A DNA stretch of 57,430 nucleotides from Bacteroidales bacterium (GCA_017455065.1 JAFTBU010000024.1:1-57430), one strand, 5' to 3'; counted from the first letter of the stretch, positions 7,231 to 15,608 are shown. The notes: a model not told the origin generated them from the sequence alone. Numbers and translations: made by a program.

Positions 7231-8253
7231 ATGAAGAAAATCCTTGCCTTCGCCCTGGGAGCCATGCTGCTGGCTTCCTGTGCGCCTGAAAAGAATGTGT
7301 ATCTCTTCACCTCGTTCCTGGAGCCCTCAGTGAGCGGTATGAACTATCTCTACAGCCTCGACGGCTATCACTGGGAGCCTATAGGTGATGTGTGGCTCGT
7401 GCCCCAGATAGGCAACGACAAACCCTACATCAACCGTTTCAACGGACAGGAGCAGATCCCCAAGTACATGCCCACCAGGGTCCTTCGCGATCCCTCCATA
7501 CTCCAGGGTCCCGACGGTACATTCCACCTGGTTTGGACTACCCAGTGGAGCGGCAGCAGGGGATTTGGCTACGCCAGCTCCAAGGACCTCATCCACTGGA
7601 GCGAGCAGCGTGAGATACCTGTCATGGCGGATTCGCTGACCAACAATGTCTGGGCTCCCGAGCTCTTCTACGACGATGAGGAGAAGGAGTTCTATGTGAT
7701 CTGGTCCTCCCAGATCCATCCGAGCCGCTACACCGAGATGGACCGCCTCGGCACCAACGCCTGCCACAGGCCTTATTACACCAAGACCAAGGATTTCAAG
7801 ACCTTCACCCCGGCCAAGCAGTTCTACGACGCCGGTTTCAACACCATCGACGGCTTCCTGGTGAAGAAGGCCAAGGACGACTATGTGTTCGTGGTCAAGG
7901 ACAACCGCAAGCCCGGCTTCAGCAATATCTTCTGCGTCTATGGCAAATCCCCCGAGGGACCCTTCTCAGACCCTTGCGAGCCCTTCTCGCCCGAGTACAG
8001 CGAAGGCCCCTGCGTCATCAAGGTGGGGGACGAGTGGCTGATCTATTATGATGTGTACCGCCAGGTGCGCTACGGAGCCGTGTCCACCAAGGATTTTAAG
8101 ACCTTCACTCCCATCGACGACAAGATCTCCATCCCCAATGGTTACAAGCACGGCACTATGATCAAGATCACGAAGAGGCAGCTGGAGGCTCTGAAGAAGG
8201 CAGCCGCAGTGCAGCCGCCTGCAGTGCATCCTAACGTTTCGGATCAATCTTAG
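7231..8253 (+). CDS. GH43-like glycoside hydrolase lipoprotein
   Basis: This 340-residue protein has a lipobox (AMLLASC, Cys17). It reads as a five-bladed beta-propeller hydrolase: D87 in LRDPSI, E144 in NVWAPELFYD, D207 in NTIDGFL and E258 in YSEGP correspond to conserved acidic positions in the GH43 superfamily. Enzymes of this clan act on arabinose- or xylose-containing plant glycans, but the exact subfamily and substrate cannot be told here. The catalytic assignments are inferred. The last 23 bases overlap the converging CDP-alcohol transferase gene. Confidence 0.75.
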   Translation: MKKILAFALGAMLLASCAPEKNVYLFTSFLEPSVSGMNYLYSLDGYHWEPIGDVWLVPQIGNDKPYINRFNGQEQIPKYMPTRVLRDPSILQGPDGTFHLVWTTQWSGSRGFGYASSKDLIHWSEQREIPVMADSLTNNVWAPELFYDDEEKEFYVIWSSQIHPSRYTEMDRLGTNACHRPYYTKTKDFKTFTPAKQFYDAGFNTIDGFLVKKAKDDYVFVVKDNRKPGFSNIFCVYGKSPEGPFSDPCEPFSPEYSEGPCVIKVGDEWLIYYDVYRQVRYGAVSTKDFKTFTPIDDKISIPNGYKHGTMIKITKRQLEALKKAAAVQPPAVHPNVSDQS

Positions 8254-8923
8254 AATAATATTTCAAATCTTTCACCATGGTCGTGAAGAACATCGCGGCC
8301 AGCAGTATCCCTACGGCTACGATCCCGAGGTCGAGTGTCGTCAGGGATATACTGTATCTGCCAATGCTCAGGGGCAGGGTGAATTCCCGCAGCGGCTTGA
8401 TGAAGATCAGCAGGGTGTTGACCAGCATGACCAGGACCCTGAATTCGGTGGGGCCGAGCTTGGCATAGGTGAGCTTGAATTCGCTGCGCAGGTGGGCGTT
8501 GATGCTGACGCCGATGGTCATCCAGAGATAGAAGACATACATCCACAGTACCACTTCCAGATGCGCCAGGGCTGAGAGTCCCACTCCGAAGAACATGAAG
8601 GCTTCGTCCACGAGGTCTATCATGTGGTCGAGGTAGTAGCCGTACAGGGGTCTCTGCTTGTTCCTGACCCGGGCGAGGGTCCCGTCGAGGGAGTCTCCGT
8701 ACCAATTGACAATCAGTCCGAAGGTGCTGAGCCACAGCCAGTTGATGTTTCGGACCGAGAGCAGGTATCCGCAGAAAATGAGTATCGAGCCTATAAGTCC
8801 GATCAGGGTCAGTATGTCGGAGGTCATCCACGCCGGCTGCTTGCCGGCGAGCCACACCAGAGCTTTCTTTTCTATGCCGTTAAGGAGGGATGTCTGTATC
8901 CTGGTGGCTTGTTTAGTTTCCAT
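8231..8923 (-). CDS. CDP-alcohol phosphatidyltransferase family protein
   Basis: This 230-residue integral membrane enzyme carries the family signature DGTLARVRNKQRPLYGYYLD followed by HMID, with all the conserved Asp residues (DG-x2-AR-x8-G-x3-D-x3-D). Several hydrophobic helices flank it. The family joins a CDP-activated lipid to an alcohol during phospholipid synthesis; which alcohol is used cannot be read from the sequence. It lies 6 bases after a phospholipase-D-type cardiolipin synthase, which points to a phospholipid-remodelling operon under the TetR regulator. Confidence 0.85.
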   Translation of the reverse strand: METKQATRIQTSLLNGIEKKALVWLAGKQPAWMTSDILTLIGLIGSILIFCGYLLSVRNINWLWLSTFGLIVNWYGDSLDGTLARVRNKQRPLYGYYLDHMIDLVDEAFMFFGVGLSALAHLEVVLWMYVFYLWMTIGVSINAHLRSEFKLTYAKLGPTEFRVLVMLVNTLLIFIKPLREFTLPLSIGRYSISLTTLDLGIVAVGILLAAMFFTTMVKDLKYYSKIDPKR

Positions 8924-8929
8924 AGTCGC

Positions 8930-10147
8930 TTACAGTTGTGATGAGAAAAGCCTTGCGAAACCCTGCTTCAGCCTTTCCAGGCCGCTGCGGAGTTTCCATT
9001 CTTGAGGGTCTATGTATTCGGAGAATGATTCATCCTCCATGAAAATGTCTTTCATCTTGCGGGCGTAGGCGGGGTCGTCTATGAAGGCGTTGGCTTCCTC
9101 GTCCAGGAGATAGCTGCGCACGTCGATGTTGGTGGAGCCGACGGTGGTCCAGCGGTCGTCCACCACCCAGGTCTTGGAATGCATGTAGCCTATCCTGTAG
9201 AAGGCTATCTTCACCCCTGAATCCTGCGCTTCCTCTATATATGATTTGGAGGCCCAGGGGGTAAGCACCCCGTGGTCGCCGCGGTAGGGGATGATCAGGC
9301 GCACGTCCACCCCGCGCTCCGCCGCATTGCACATGGCGTGCATGATCTGCCTGGTCGGGATGAAGTAGGGGGATTGGAGGTAGGCGTATTCCTTGGCCGA
9401 GTCGAGCAGATGGCTGAGCCTTTGCATGATTACGGGGCCCTCGCCTATGGGGCCGGAGGTCAATATCTCCACTTTGGAGCTGCCGCAGCCGGGTACGGCG
9501 GGGAAATAGACGGGGTCGGCGAGCAGCTGCGAGCTGGCGTAGAGCCAGTCTGTGAGGAAGGCGAGCTGCAGCTGCGAGGCCGCGGGACCCTCGATGCGGA
9601 TGTGGGTGTCCCTCCAGCAGCCCCACCTGAGGCCTAGGCCGTATCTTTCGGCGATGTTCATCCCGCCCACGAAGCCGGTGCGGCCGTCCACCACCACTAC
9701 CTTGCGGTGATTGCGGTAATTGTCCTTCTTACGGATAAGGGGGAGGTACATCCGCCCGTAGGGCATCACCTGCACCCCGCTCTTGGCCAGGCGCCTGTAG
9801 AAGCCTTTGCGGGTGAGATTGGCTGCGTCGTCATAGAGCACGCGGACTTCCACTCCTTCGGCCGCCTTCAAGGCCAGGAGGGTGGCGATCCTGTTGCCCG
9901 AAGGATCGTCCTCGAATTTGAAAAACTGGAAATGGATGTGGTGGCGGGCCGATTTGATGCTCTGCTCCAGGCCTTCCATCATGGGGAAGAAACCGGTGTA
10001 GGTGGTGATGTGGTTGCCTTCCCTGCAGTCCCCGGGCATGCAGCCGGCGAGACGTGCGAGTTCCTCCGGTTTGCCGGGAGGGGTCTTGCCGGGTTTGCCT
10101 GTGATCCAGACAATGAATGCTGATATGGCGAGGATGAGGCCAAGCAT
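8930..10147 (-). CDS. Cardiolipin synthase / phospholipase D-like protein
   Basis: This 405-residue protein has one N-terminal transmembrane helix (MLGLILAISAFIVWI) and two HKD motifs: NHRKVVVVDGRTGFVGG, and MHSKTWVVDD followed by GSTNID. That is the layout of ClsA/ClsB-type synthases, which transfer phosphatidyl groups between phosphatidylglycerols. The start at 10147 gives the expected membrane anchor and lies just after the TetR gene stop. The longer frame overlaps the regulator heavily. It is the middle gene of the tetR-cls-CDP-alcohol transferase operon. Confidence 0.85.
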   Translation of the reverse strand: MLGLILAISAFIVWITGKPGKTPPGKPEELARLAGCMPGDCREGNHITTYTGFFPMMEGLEQSIKSARHHIHFQFFKFEDDPSGNRIATLLALKAAEGVEVRVLYDDAANLTRKGFYRRLAKSGVQVMPYGRMYLPLIRKKDNYRNHRKVVVVDGRTGFVGGMNIAERYGLGLRWGCWRDTHIRIEGPAASQLQLAFLTDWLYASSQLLADPVYFPAVPGCGSSKVEILTSGPIGEGPVIMQRLSHLLDSAKEYAYLQSPYFIPTRQIMHAMCNAAERGVDVRLIIPYRGDHGVLTPWASKSYIEEAQDSGVKIAFYRIGYMHSKTWVVDDRWTTVGSTNIDVRSYLLDEEANAFIDDPAYARKMKDIFMEDESFSEYIDPQEWKLRSGLERLKQGFARLFSSQL

Positions 10148-10149
10148 CG

Positions 10150-10701
10150 TCAGTCGTTGAATTTGAAGAATCTGTCGTGGATGGCCATGAGCTCTTCGAC
10201 GGTTTCCTTGCGTCCGTGCTTGATCCAGGTGAATACGATAGCACATATGGATGCGGTGGAGGAGTTGCGTATGTATTCCAATGCTTCTCCGGTCAATCCG
10301 TTCGAGATATGCTCGTTGAACACGGCACCCTTATCCATGTAGAATCGGTTGAGAGTGTTTTCGATGATGTCGTTCCTTCCGGAGCCGAGCAGGGTCTCCA
10401 GCACATTGCTGTGCGTCATGCAGAAATTGAGGGAGAATGCAGTGTAATCCCGCCAGTTGCTGATACCGGCGTCACTTGAAGCTTTCATGGCCTCTTCGGC
10501 TAGTCTGTTGCAGGTGTAGGCTAATACGTCGACGGGGGAGTCGAACAGTCTGTAGAAGGTCCCGCGGCTCACACCGCTGGCCAGAGCTATGTCAGTGACG
10601 CCTACGTTGTCTATCTTTTTGTTCTTTATGCAGATGGCGAGTCCCTCCATGATCTTCTCAGCTGATTTGAGGGCCCGCTTGTCATTTTTTACATGGTACA
10701 T
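10150..10701 (-). CDS. TetR/AcrR-family transcriptional regulator
   Basis: This 183-residue protein has the N-terminal helix-turn-helix of TetR regulators (NVGVTDIALASGVSRGTFYRLF, about residues 34-55) and a helical ligand-binding remainder. The start at 10701 places the HTH at the usual distance; the longer frame would run into the operator. It heads a likely operon with the cardiolipin synthase (starts 2 bases after its stop) and the CDP-alcohol transferase. It probably senses a lipid or a membrane-active compound (inference). Confidence 0.85.
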   Translation of the reverse strand: MYHVKNDKRALKSAEKIMEGLAICIKNKKIDNVGVTDIALASGVSRGTFYRLFDSPVDVLAYTCNRLAEEAMKASSDAGISNWRDYTAFSLNFCMTHSNVLETLLGSGRNDIIENTLNRFYMDKGAVFNEHISNGLTGEALEYIRNSSTASICAIVFTWIKHGRKETVEELMAIHDRFFKFND

Positions 10702-10718
10702 CGGCCTGACTATTCTTA

Positions 10719-10742
10719 TGGAACAATTGTTCCACAAATATA
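10719..10742. promoter_or_regulatory. TetR operator palindrome overlapping the tetR transcription start
   Basis: TGGAACAATTGTTCCA (10719-10734) is a perfect 16-bp palindrome. It abuts a minus-strand -7 box TATATTTG (10735-10742) and so covers the expected transcription start of the regulator gene 18 bases upstream of its ATG. This is the textbook position for autorepression; binding by the adjacent TetR protein is inferred. Confidence 0.75.
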
Positions 10743-10768
10743 CTATTTCTCATCTTTTCTCCAAAATA

Positions 10769-10800
10769 TTTGCATGATAAAAATATTTGTTTTTACTTTG
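10769..10800 (+). promoter_or_regulatory. Promoter of the ABC/GntR operon
   Basis: A TTTG at 10769-10772 and a near-consensus -7 box TTACTTTG at 10793-10800 are 20 bases apart, as in Bacteroidetes promoters. Transcription should start at about 10804-10807, inside the inverted repeat described next. Confidence 0.55.
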
Positions 10801-10802
10801 CG

Positions 10803-10824
10803 GTGTATTAATAAACTAATACAC
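10803..10824. promoter_or_regulatory. GntR (YtrA-type) operator
   Basis: GTGTATTA (10803-10810) and TAATACAC (10817-10824) form a perfect 8-bp inverted repeat with a 6-base spacer. It covers the transcription start and ends two bases before the ATG at 10826. The operon ends with a short GntR regulator, so autorepression is the likely role (inference). Confidence 0.7.
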
Positions 10825-10825
10825 T

Positions 10826-11641
10826 ATGATAACCATCAACGATCTCGCCTTTGCATACGGCAGCACCAAGGTGCTGGACAGTATCACCATGACTATGAAG
10901 GACGGCCGCATATACGGCCTCCTGGGGGAGAACGGCGTGGGAAAGACCACTCTGCTGTCCCTCCTCGCCGGCCTCCTCAAACCCGGTTCCGGCAGTATCG
11001 ATATCGACGGAGACGCTCCCTACAGCCGCAAGCCAGGCTTCCTCTCGGATATCTACTACCTTCCTGACAATGTGCCGGCCCTGACGGTCACAGCAGAGCG
11101 TTTCGCCCGTAACAACGGCGTCTTCTGGCCGGACTTCAACATGGACCACTTCATGGATATCATGCATCTCTTCGAGAATCCCACTGACAGGAAGATGAAC
11201 GCCATGTCCGCAGGCCAGTTGAAGAAGACCCACATCGCCTTCTCGCTCGCGTGCGGTGCACATTATATATTCATGGATGAGCCTACCAACGGTCTGGACA
11301 TCCCTTCCAAGTCCCAGTTCCGCTCGGTCATCATGAAATACACCCGTGACGATTCGACCATCGTGATCTCCACCCACCAGGTACGTGACCTCGAGAACGT
11401 CATCGACCCTATCATCATCCTGGACCGCCAGAGAGTGCTCCTGAACGCCTCCATCGAGGAGATCTCCGCCAAGTTGTATTTCGACTACGGCGCTGAGCTC
11501 CGCCCCGACAGCCTCTATCTGGAGAAACTTCCTGGAGGATTCATCCAGGTCTGCCCCAACCTCACCGGTGAGGAGAGCAAGGTGAACCTGGAGGCCCTTT
11601 TCAACACCATTCACAGCCATAAAGACCTTTTCTATGAATAA
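10826..11641 (+). CDS. ABC transporter ATP-binding protein (YtrB-like)
   Basis: This 271-residue ATPase has Walker A GENGVGKTT (about 33-41), the signature AMSAGQLKK, Walker B YIFMDEPTNGLD and a switch His in STHQ. It is the energy subunit for the permease that follows, whose start it overlaps by 8 bases. With the short GntR regulator, the set resembles YtrA-type operons, which in Firmicutes respond to cell-wall-active compounds. The substrate is unknown here. Confidence 0.85.
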   Translation: MITINDLAFAYGSTKVLDSITMTMKDGRIYGLLGENGVGKTTLLSLLAGLLKPGSGSIDIDGDAPYSRKPGFLSDIYYLPDNVPALTVTAERFARNNGVFWPDFNMDHFMDIMHLFENPTDRKMNAMSAGQLKKTHIAFSLACGAHYIFMDEPTNGLDIPSKSQFRSVIMKYTRDDSTIVISTHQVRDLENVIDPIIILDRQRVLLNASIEEISAKLYFDYGAELRPDSLYLEKLPGGFIQVCPNLTGEESKVNLEALFNTIHSHKDLFYE

Positions 11642-12437
11642 CGTGTTCTGCTTCAAGCGTTTCGGACGCTATCTGCTCTGGGACATCCGCCAGGCATGGA
11701 ACAATTCAGGCATAGCCGTGCTCATACTCGGACTTATGCCCGTGATATATTTCATATTCGACTTGCTGTTCTCCAGGGTCTTCGGTACGGATCCCGAGCC
11801 TATGAACACTTCCGGCATGAGTTATGGGCTGTTGACTGCTGTGTTCATAATCTCCACCATGCTCCTGCCCGCCAGGACTTATGGCCGCCTGACCGAGAAG
11901 GGTTACGGTTCCTCATGGCTGCTTATCCCTGCTTCCACGCTGGAAAAATTCATTTCGATGCTGCTGCTGCTCTGCGTCATCATGCCCGTGTGCGTACTGG
12001 TGCTCTTCCTGGCTTCAGACTGGCTGCTCAGCCATGCCTTCCACTCAATCTACGGGAAGGCTTTCGACATGGACATGCTCACTCTTGCCACTTTCCACGA
12101 TGAGGAAGGAATGTCTGACATTACCATCAACATGCCTGCCCTGGTCTTCTTCTCATTTGTCGTGAACACCCTTTTCTTCACGCTTGGCGCCATATTTTTC
12201 AAGAAAGCCAAGGTGGGCAAGAGCATACTCGTCGCCATGGCCTTCTCCATGTTCCTTTCCCTGGCATTCTCCGTACCTGCCGGAAAGTTGGGAGTCAGCA
12301 TCCTCCAGGACCCTGAGCGCTTTGATATCGCGACCACCTTCGAAGGCTTGAATACGGCCCTGAGTGTGATCCTGGGTGTGCAGCTGCTTCTTTTCGGAAC
12401 AGGTATCTATTTCAGGCTCAAGAAGATGCAAATTTAA
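11634..12437 (+). CDS. ABC transporter permease, multi-helix membrane protein
   Basis: This 267-residue protein has about six hydrophobic helices, including VLILGLMPVIYFIFDLL near the start and a long MLLLLCVIMPVCVLVLFLA segment. It has no recognisable enzyme motif, and its overlap with the ATPase gene marks it as the membrane partner. It begins inside the last codons of the ATPase gene and is followed 10 bases later by the GntR regulator. Whether the pair exports or imports cannot be decided from sequence. Confidence 0.75.
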   Translation: MNNVFCFKRFGRYLLWDIRQAWNNSGIAVLILGLMPVIYFIFDLLFSRVFGTDPEPMNTSGMSYGLLTAVFIISTMLLPARTYGRLTEKGYGSSWLLIPASTLEKFISMLLLLCVIMPVCVLVLFLASDWLLSHAFHSIYGKAFDMDMLTLATFHDEEGMSDITINMPALVFFSFVVNTLFFTLGAIFFKKAKVGKSILVAMAFSMFLSLAFSVPAGKLGVSILQDPERFDIATTFEGLNTALSVILGVQLLLFGTGIYFRLKKMQI

Positions 12438-12447
12438 CCAGACCACT

Positions 12448-12792
12448 ATGGAATTTGACAACACTAAACCGATTTACGTCCAGATAGCCGATTCCTTCTG
12501 CGACTCCATCTTCTCCGGGACCATGAATCCCGGGGACAGGGTGCCTTCCGTCAGGGAGTGGGGAGCCGAGATCGGGGTCAATCCCAACACTGTCGCGCGT
12601 TCGTACGAACTGCTGACCGACAGGGGAGTGATCTTCAACAAGAGGGGCATAGGCTATTTCGTCACCGGCTCGGCGAGGGACGCCATCCGCGATGTAGAGA
12701 AAAATCGCTTCCTCAGCGAGGAATGGCCCGCTATTCGCAGGAAAGCCGAATTGCTCGGCATAGATTTGACAGAATTGATAAACAAAAGATAA
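12448..12792 (+). CDS. GntR-family regulator, YtrA subfamily
   Basis: This 114-residue protein starts MEFDNTKPIYVQIADSFCDS. It carries the GntR winged helix (NPGDRVPSVREWGAEIGVNP, then TVARSYELL) and only a short helical C-terminal tail, the size typical of YtrA-type dimerising regulators. It probably represses its own operon through the inverted repeat at 10803-10824. The start at 12448 was chosen because the upstream frame overlaps the permease. Confidence 0.85.
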   Translation: MEFDNTKPIYVQIADSFCDSIFSGTMNPGDRVPSVREWGAEIGVNPNTVARSYELLTDRGVIFNKRGIGYFVTGSARDAIRDVEKNRFLSEEWPAIRRKAELLGIDLTELINKR

Positions 12793-12803
12793 AATATACG
12801 ATT

Positions 12804-13553
12804 ATGAAAAAGTTAATGCTGGCGCTCGTCGCCATTTCCCTGCTGTTTTCATGCAAGTTCGTCTCTGTGAGAGGTTCTGAACCCGGAACCACAGTCATCG
12901 AGGCCAGCGGCGACAACCTGACCAAGACTTTCGACGTGAAGGATTTCAACTCCGTCGAGGTGGCCTGCGCCCTGGATATCGAGTATGTGCAGTCTTCCAC
13001 CCCTCTTTTCGAGGTGACCGGTCCGTCCAACCTCATCCAGTTCCTCGATGTGGTACAGGACGGTCAGAACCTCCGTGTGAAGATGGGCCGTGATAAGGTG
13101 TCCCTCCGCGGTATCAAGTCCTTCAAGGCCCGCGTGAGCTCCTCCAGCCTGGAAAACATTGAAATCAAGGGAGCCGGTGATTTCAAGTGCAACGGCCTGG
13201 ATACCCCGACCCTGAGGGTCTCTGTGGCCGGTGCGGGCGACCTCATCCTCGACAAACTCTCCACCAAGGATGCCAGGATAGTGATCAACGGAGCCGGCGA
13301 CCTCTCCATGAACGGAGTCAAGTGCTCTTCCCTGAATATCACTGTCAATGGGGCAGGCGACCTGGATGTCCATGACCTGGCATGCTCCGGAGCCGTCCGT
13401 GCCGCCATCCATGGTGCCGGCGAGGTGGCCCTCTCGGGTGAAGCCGGGACAGCCGAGCTTTCCGTCAGCGGCGTAGGCTCGATCGACGCGAAGCATCTCA
13501 ATTGCTCCGACATCAGTACTTCGATGAACGGTGTGGGTAAGATAGTGCGGTGA
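12804..13553 (+). CDS. DUF2807 (GIN domain) lipoprotein with repeated GAGD turns
   Basis: This 249-residue protein has a lipobox (ISLLFSC, Cys14). From about residue 115 it repeats a module of about 20 residues built on GAGD: IKGAGDF, VAGAGDL, INGAGDL, VNGAGDL, IHGAGEV, VSGVGSI and MNGVGKI. This fits the parallel beta-helix of head GIN domain proteins, which are common in Bacteroidetes and have an unclear extracytoplasmic role. It is the last gene of the ABC/GntR operon, 11 bases after the regulator, so its expression should follow the same operator. Confidence 0.85.
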   Translation: MKKLMLALVAISLLFSCKFVSVRGSEPGTTVIEASGDNLTKTFDVKDFNSVEVACALDIEYVQSSTPLFEVTGPSNLIQFLDVVQDGQNLRVKMGRDKVSLRGIKSFKARVSSSSLENIEIKGAGDFKCNGLDTPTLRVSVAGAGDLILDKLSTKDARIVINGAGDLSMNGVKCSSLNITVNGAGDLDVHDLACSGAVRAAIHGAGEVALSGEAGTAELSVSGVGSIDAKHLNCSDISTSMNGVGKIVR

Positions 13554-14426
13554 TCATTCCGCAGCCTGATGCATGGGGCGGTGCGCTGCAAAGCGTGCCG
13601 CCTTTTCGTTTGCGGCGACCTTTTCCAGCTCGGCCTTGGGCAGGTAGGCTTTAAGGAAACGCTCCCAGATGAACTCGACGGCGACTTCGCTGGGATGCTT
13701 CATGTCGGCGGCATAGAAGCGGTAGTCCCGCAGTTCGTCCAGCAGCAGCTCGTAGGCGGGGAAGTAGCAGGCTCCTTCGGGGTGGGCTGAGAGGCAGGAG
13801 TCGAGGGCCAGCAGCAGCGAGGCCTTGGACAATTGTCCCTGGTGGGCGCCGTCCCCGACGTGCCGCACCGGGCTCACGGTGAATATGATTTTCCTGCTTC
13901 CCGCGAGCTCCCGTATCTTTTCCAGATGGGCGAGGATTTCCGCGACGGAGAGCCTGCGGTGCCTGAATTCCGCCGCCGGCCTCTTGAGACAATTGGACAC
14001 CGTCCGCCCGTCACAGACCAGCTCCCACACGAATGCGGTGCCCAGGGTCACGATGAGGGTGTCGGCGCCCTGCCAGTACGCTGCGGCCTGCTCCAGGGCG
14101 GCATTGGCATACTCCAGGAAGGATTCGACGCTCCCGCGGGCGAAGGAGGTGTGGTGCTGCCAGGAACACACGAGCCGGCCCGCGAGACCCGTCTCCACGC
14201 AGTCCTGCGCCGCGAAGGGTACCGGATCGGCGAGCCTCGAGAGGGCTCCGGAGAGGGATGCGGGATTGTACAGGGTGCCGAAGGGATTGACGCACACGTC
14301 GAAGCCGCCGCGCTGCAGGCGCGCTCCGATATTGTCAGCGAAGCAGCTCCCGAGCAGCATGATGCGGCTGCCGAGGGTCACCGTGCCGGGGGCGGAGGGT
14401 ATTTCGACGGGGGTCACGAATTCCAT
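13554..14426 (-). CDS. GSCFA domain protein
   Basis: This 290-residue protein has the family-naming motif as LLGSCFADNIGARL (about residues 24-38), then NPFGTLYNP and a later TVSPVRHVGDGAHQ region. GSCFA proteins resemble SGNH/GDSL hydrolases. Their substrate is not established, but a role on acylated glycans has been suggested for related folds. Its stop abuts the stop of the converging DUF2807 gene with no gap. A minus-strand TAATTTTG box at 14446-14453 lies 19 bases upstream of the start. Confidence 0.8.
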   Translation of the reverse strand: MEFVTPVEIPSAPGTVTLGSRIMLLGSCFADNIGARLQRGGFDVCVNPFGTLYNPASLSGALSRLADPVPFAAQDCVETGLAGRLVCSWQHHTSFARGSVESFLEYANAALEQAAAYWQGADTLIVTLGTAFVWELVCDGRTVSNCLKRPAAEFRHRRLSVAEILAHLEKIRELAGSRKIIFTVSPVRHVGDGAHQGQLSKASLLLALDSCLSAHPEGACYFPAYELLLDELRDYRFYAADMKHPSEVAVEFIWERFLKAYLPKAELEKVAANEKAARFAAHRPMHQAAE

Positions 14427-14445
14427 GGCATATTTTATTTTCCGT

Positions 14446-14462
14446 CAAAATTAGTAAATTTG
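14446..14462. promoter_or_regulatory. Back-to-back -7 boxes with a one-base gap (GSCFA / outer-membrane protein)
   Basis: TAATTTTG on the minus strand (14446-14453) and TAAATTTG on the plus strand (14455-14462) share the arrangement seen at 7193-7209, again with a single base between. They serve the genes starting at 14426 and 14498. Confidence 0.6.
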
Positions 14463-14502
14463 TGAGATTATGAATGTGAGATTATGAATGTGAGATTATG
14501 AA
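14461..14502 (+). repeat. Three tandem 14-bp repeats across the start codon
   Basis: TGTGAGATTATGAA occurs three times without mismatch (14461-14474, 14475-14488, 14489-14502). Each copy holds an ATG. The third is the start of the next gene; the first two open MNVRL followed by a stop. The first copy overlaps the -7 box. Copy-number slippage would change leader length and upstream start codons but not the main reading frame. Confidence 0.85.
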
Positions 14503-15607
14503 AAAGATACTTGTCATAGCGTTGCTCGCACTCGCCACTACGGGTGCCTTCGCGCAGAGAGTCGATTATGGCCTGGACCTGGATTACCTGGCCGACAACA
14601 GGCAGTACGGTGCTTCACAGGAGGTGTTCTCTCCGAGCGCTTTCTTCCATGCCGTCAATTTCTCGCCCCGTGTAGGCATGACCTTCTCCACTACGGCAGG
14701 GGTCACGCACTCTGTGATGTTCGGCGCAGATTTCTATAAGAATCTGGGCACGGGCTTCAAGACCTGGGACCTGATGCAGGAGTTCCTGTACTACTACCGT
14801 TTCGACCTCAGGATAGGCCGCAGGGGGACTTTCACCGGCATCGCCGGCTGCTATCCCAAGTCCTTGCTGGGCTCCGACTACCCGCTGGTGTTCTTCTCCG
14901 AGGAGCCCCGTTTCGCCGACCGCAATTTCGAGGGTTTCGCGTTCAAGTATTTTTCCCGCGATTTCAATGCCAACGTCGCCCTGGACTATTTCAGCGTCCC
15001 TACCGCCGACAGCCGCGAGCGCTACGAGGTGCTCTCCGCCGGCGACTGGCGCGTGATCCCCGGCCTCAGCCTGGGCTGGCGCTTCCTCCATATGCACTAC
15101 GGCGCATCGAAGAACATCCCCAACAAAGTCAATACCTTCATGTTCTACCCCTACGCCAAGTATGAGCCCCGCACATCGCTGCAGAGGCTGTCCGCGACTT
15201 TGGGATGGGTGCAGACCCGCCAGAGCGACACTGCCCAGGAGGGAGTCCTGTATCCCGGCGGCGTGCTCGCCAACGTGACCGTTGGCCATTGGGGACTGGG
15301 TCTCTCAAATGATTTCTATACCGGCCGCGACCTCATGCCTTACTACGGCACCAGCTACAAAGGCGTGAAATACGGCTCCGACCTTTATCCGGGATCGCCT
15401 TTCTACCACACCCACATCGAAGGCTTCTCCTTCTACGACAGGGTGGAGATCTTCTATGAGCCCAAGCTCGGCAACTGGGGCAGCGTGAGGCTTTCCGCCG
15501 TCTGCCACCTGGGCAACCCCACCGGCATGTTCGGCGTGATCCGCGGCTGGCAGGAGACGGTGTCGTTCCGCATCAACATCGAATCGTTCAGATCTCTCAA
15601 GAAATAA
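14498..15607 (+). CDS. Outer-membrane protein, hypothetical
   Basis: This 369-residue protein has a signal peptide ending TGAFAQ. It has many short aromatic-rich strands, for example MFYPYAKYEPRTSLQRLSA, that fit a large beta-barrel. I recognise no characterised family. The 5'-nucleotidase lipoprotein gene starts one base after its stop, so the two are co-transcribed and may act together at the envelope. Confidence 0.65.
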   Translation: MKKILVIALLALATTGAFAQRVDYGLDLDYLADNRQYGASQEVFSPSAFFHAVNFSPRVGMTFSTTAGVTHSVMFGADFYKNLGTGFKTWDLMQEFLYYYRFDLRIGRRGTFTGIAGCYPKSLLGSDYPLVFFSEEPRFADRNFEGFAFKYFSRDFNANVALDYFSVPTADSRERYEVLSAGDWRVIPGLSLGWRFLHMHYGASKNIPNKVNTFMFYPYAKYEPRTSLQRLSATLGWVQTRQSDTAQEGVLYPGGVLANVTVGHWGLGLSNDFYTGRDLMPYYGTSYKGVKYGSDLYPGSPFYHTHIEGFSFYDRVEIFYEPKLGNWGSVRLSAVCHLGNPTGMFGVIRGWQETVSFRINIESFRSLKK

Positions 15608-15608
15608 C

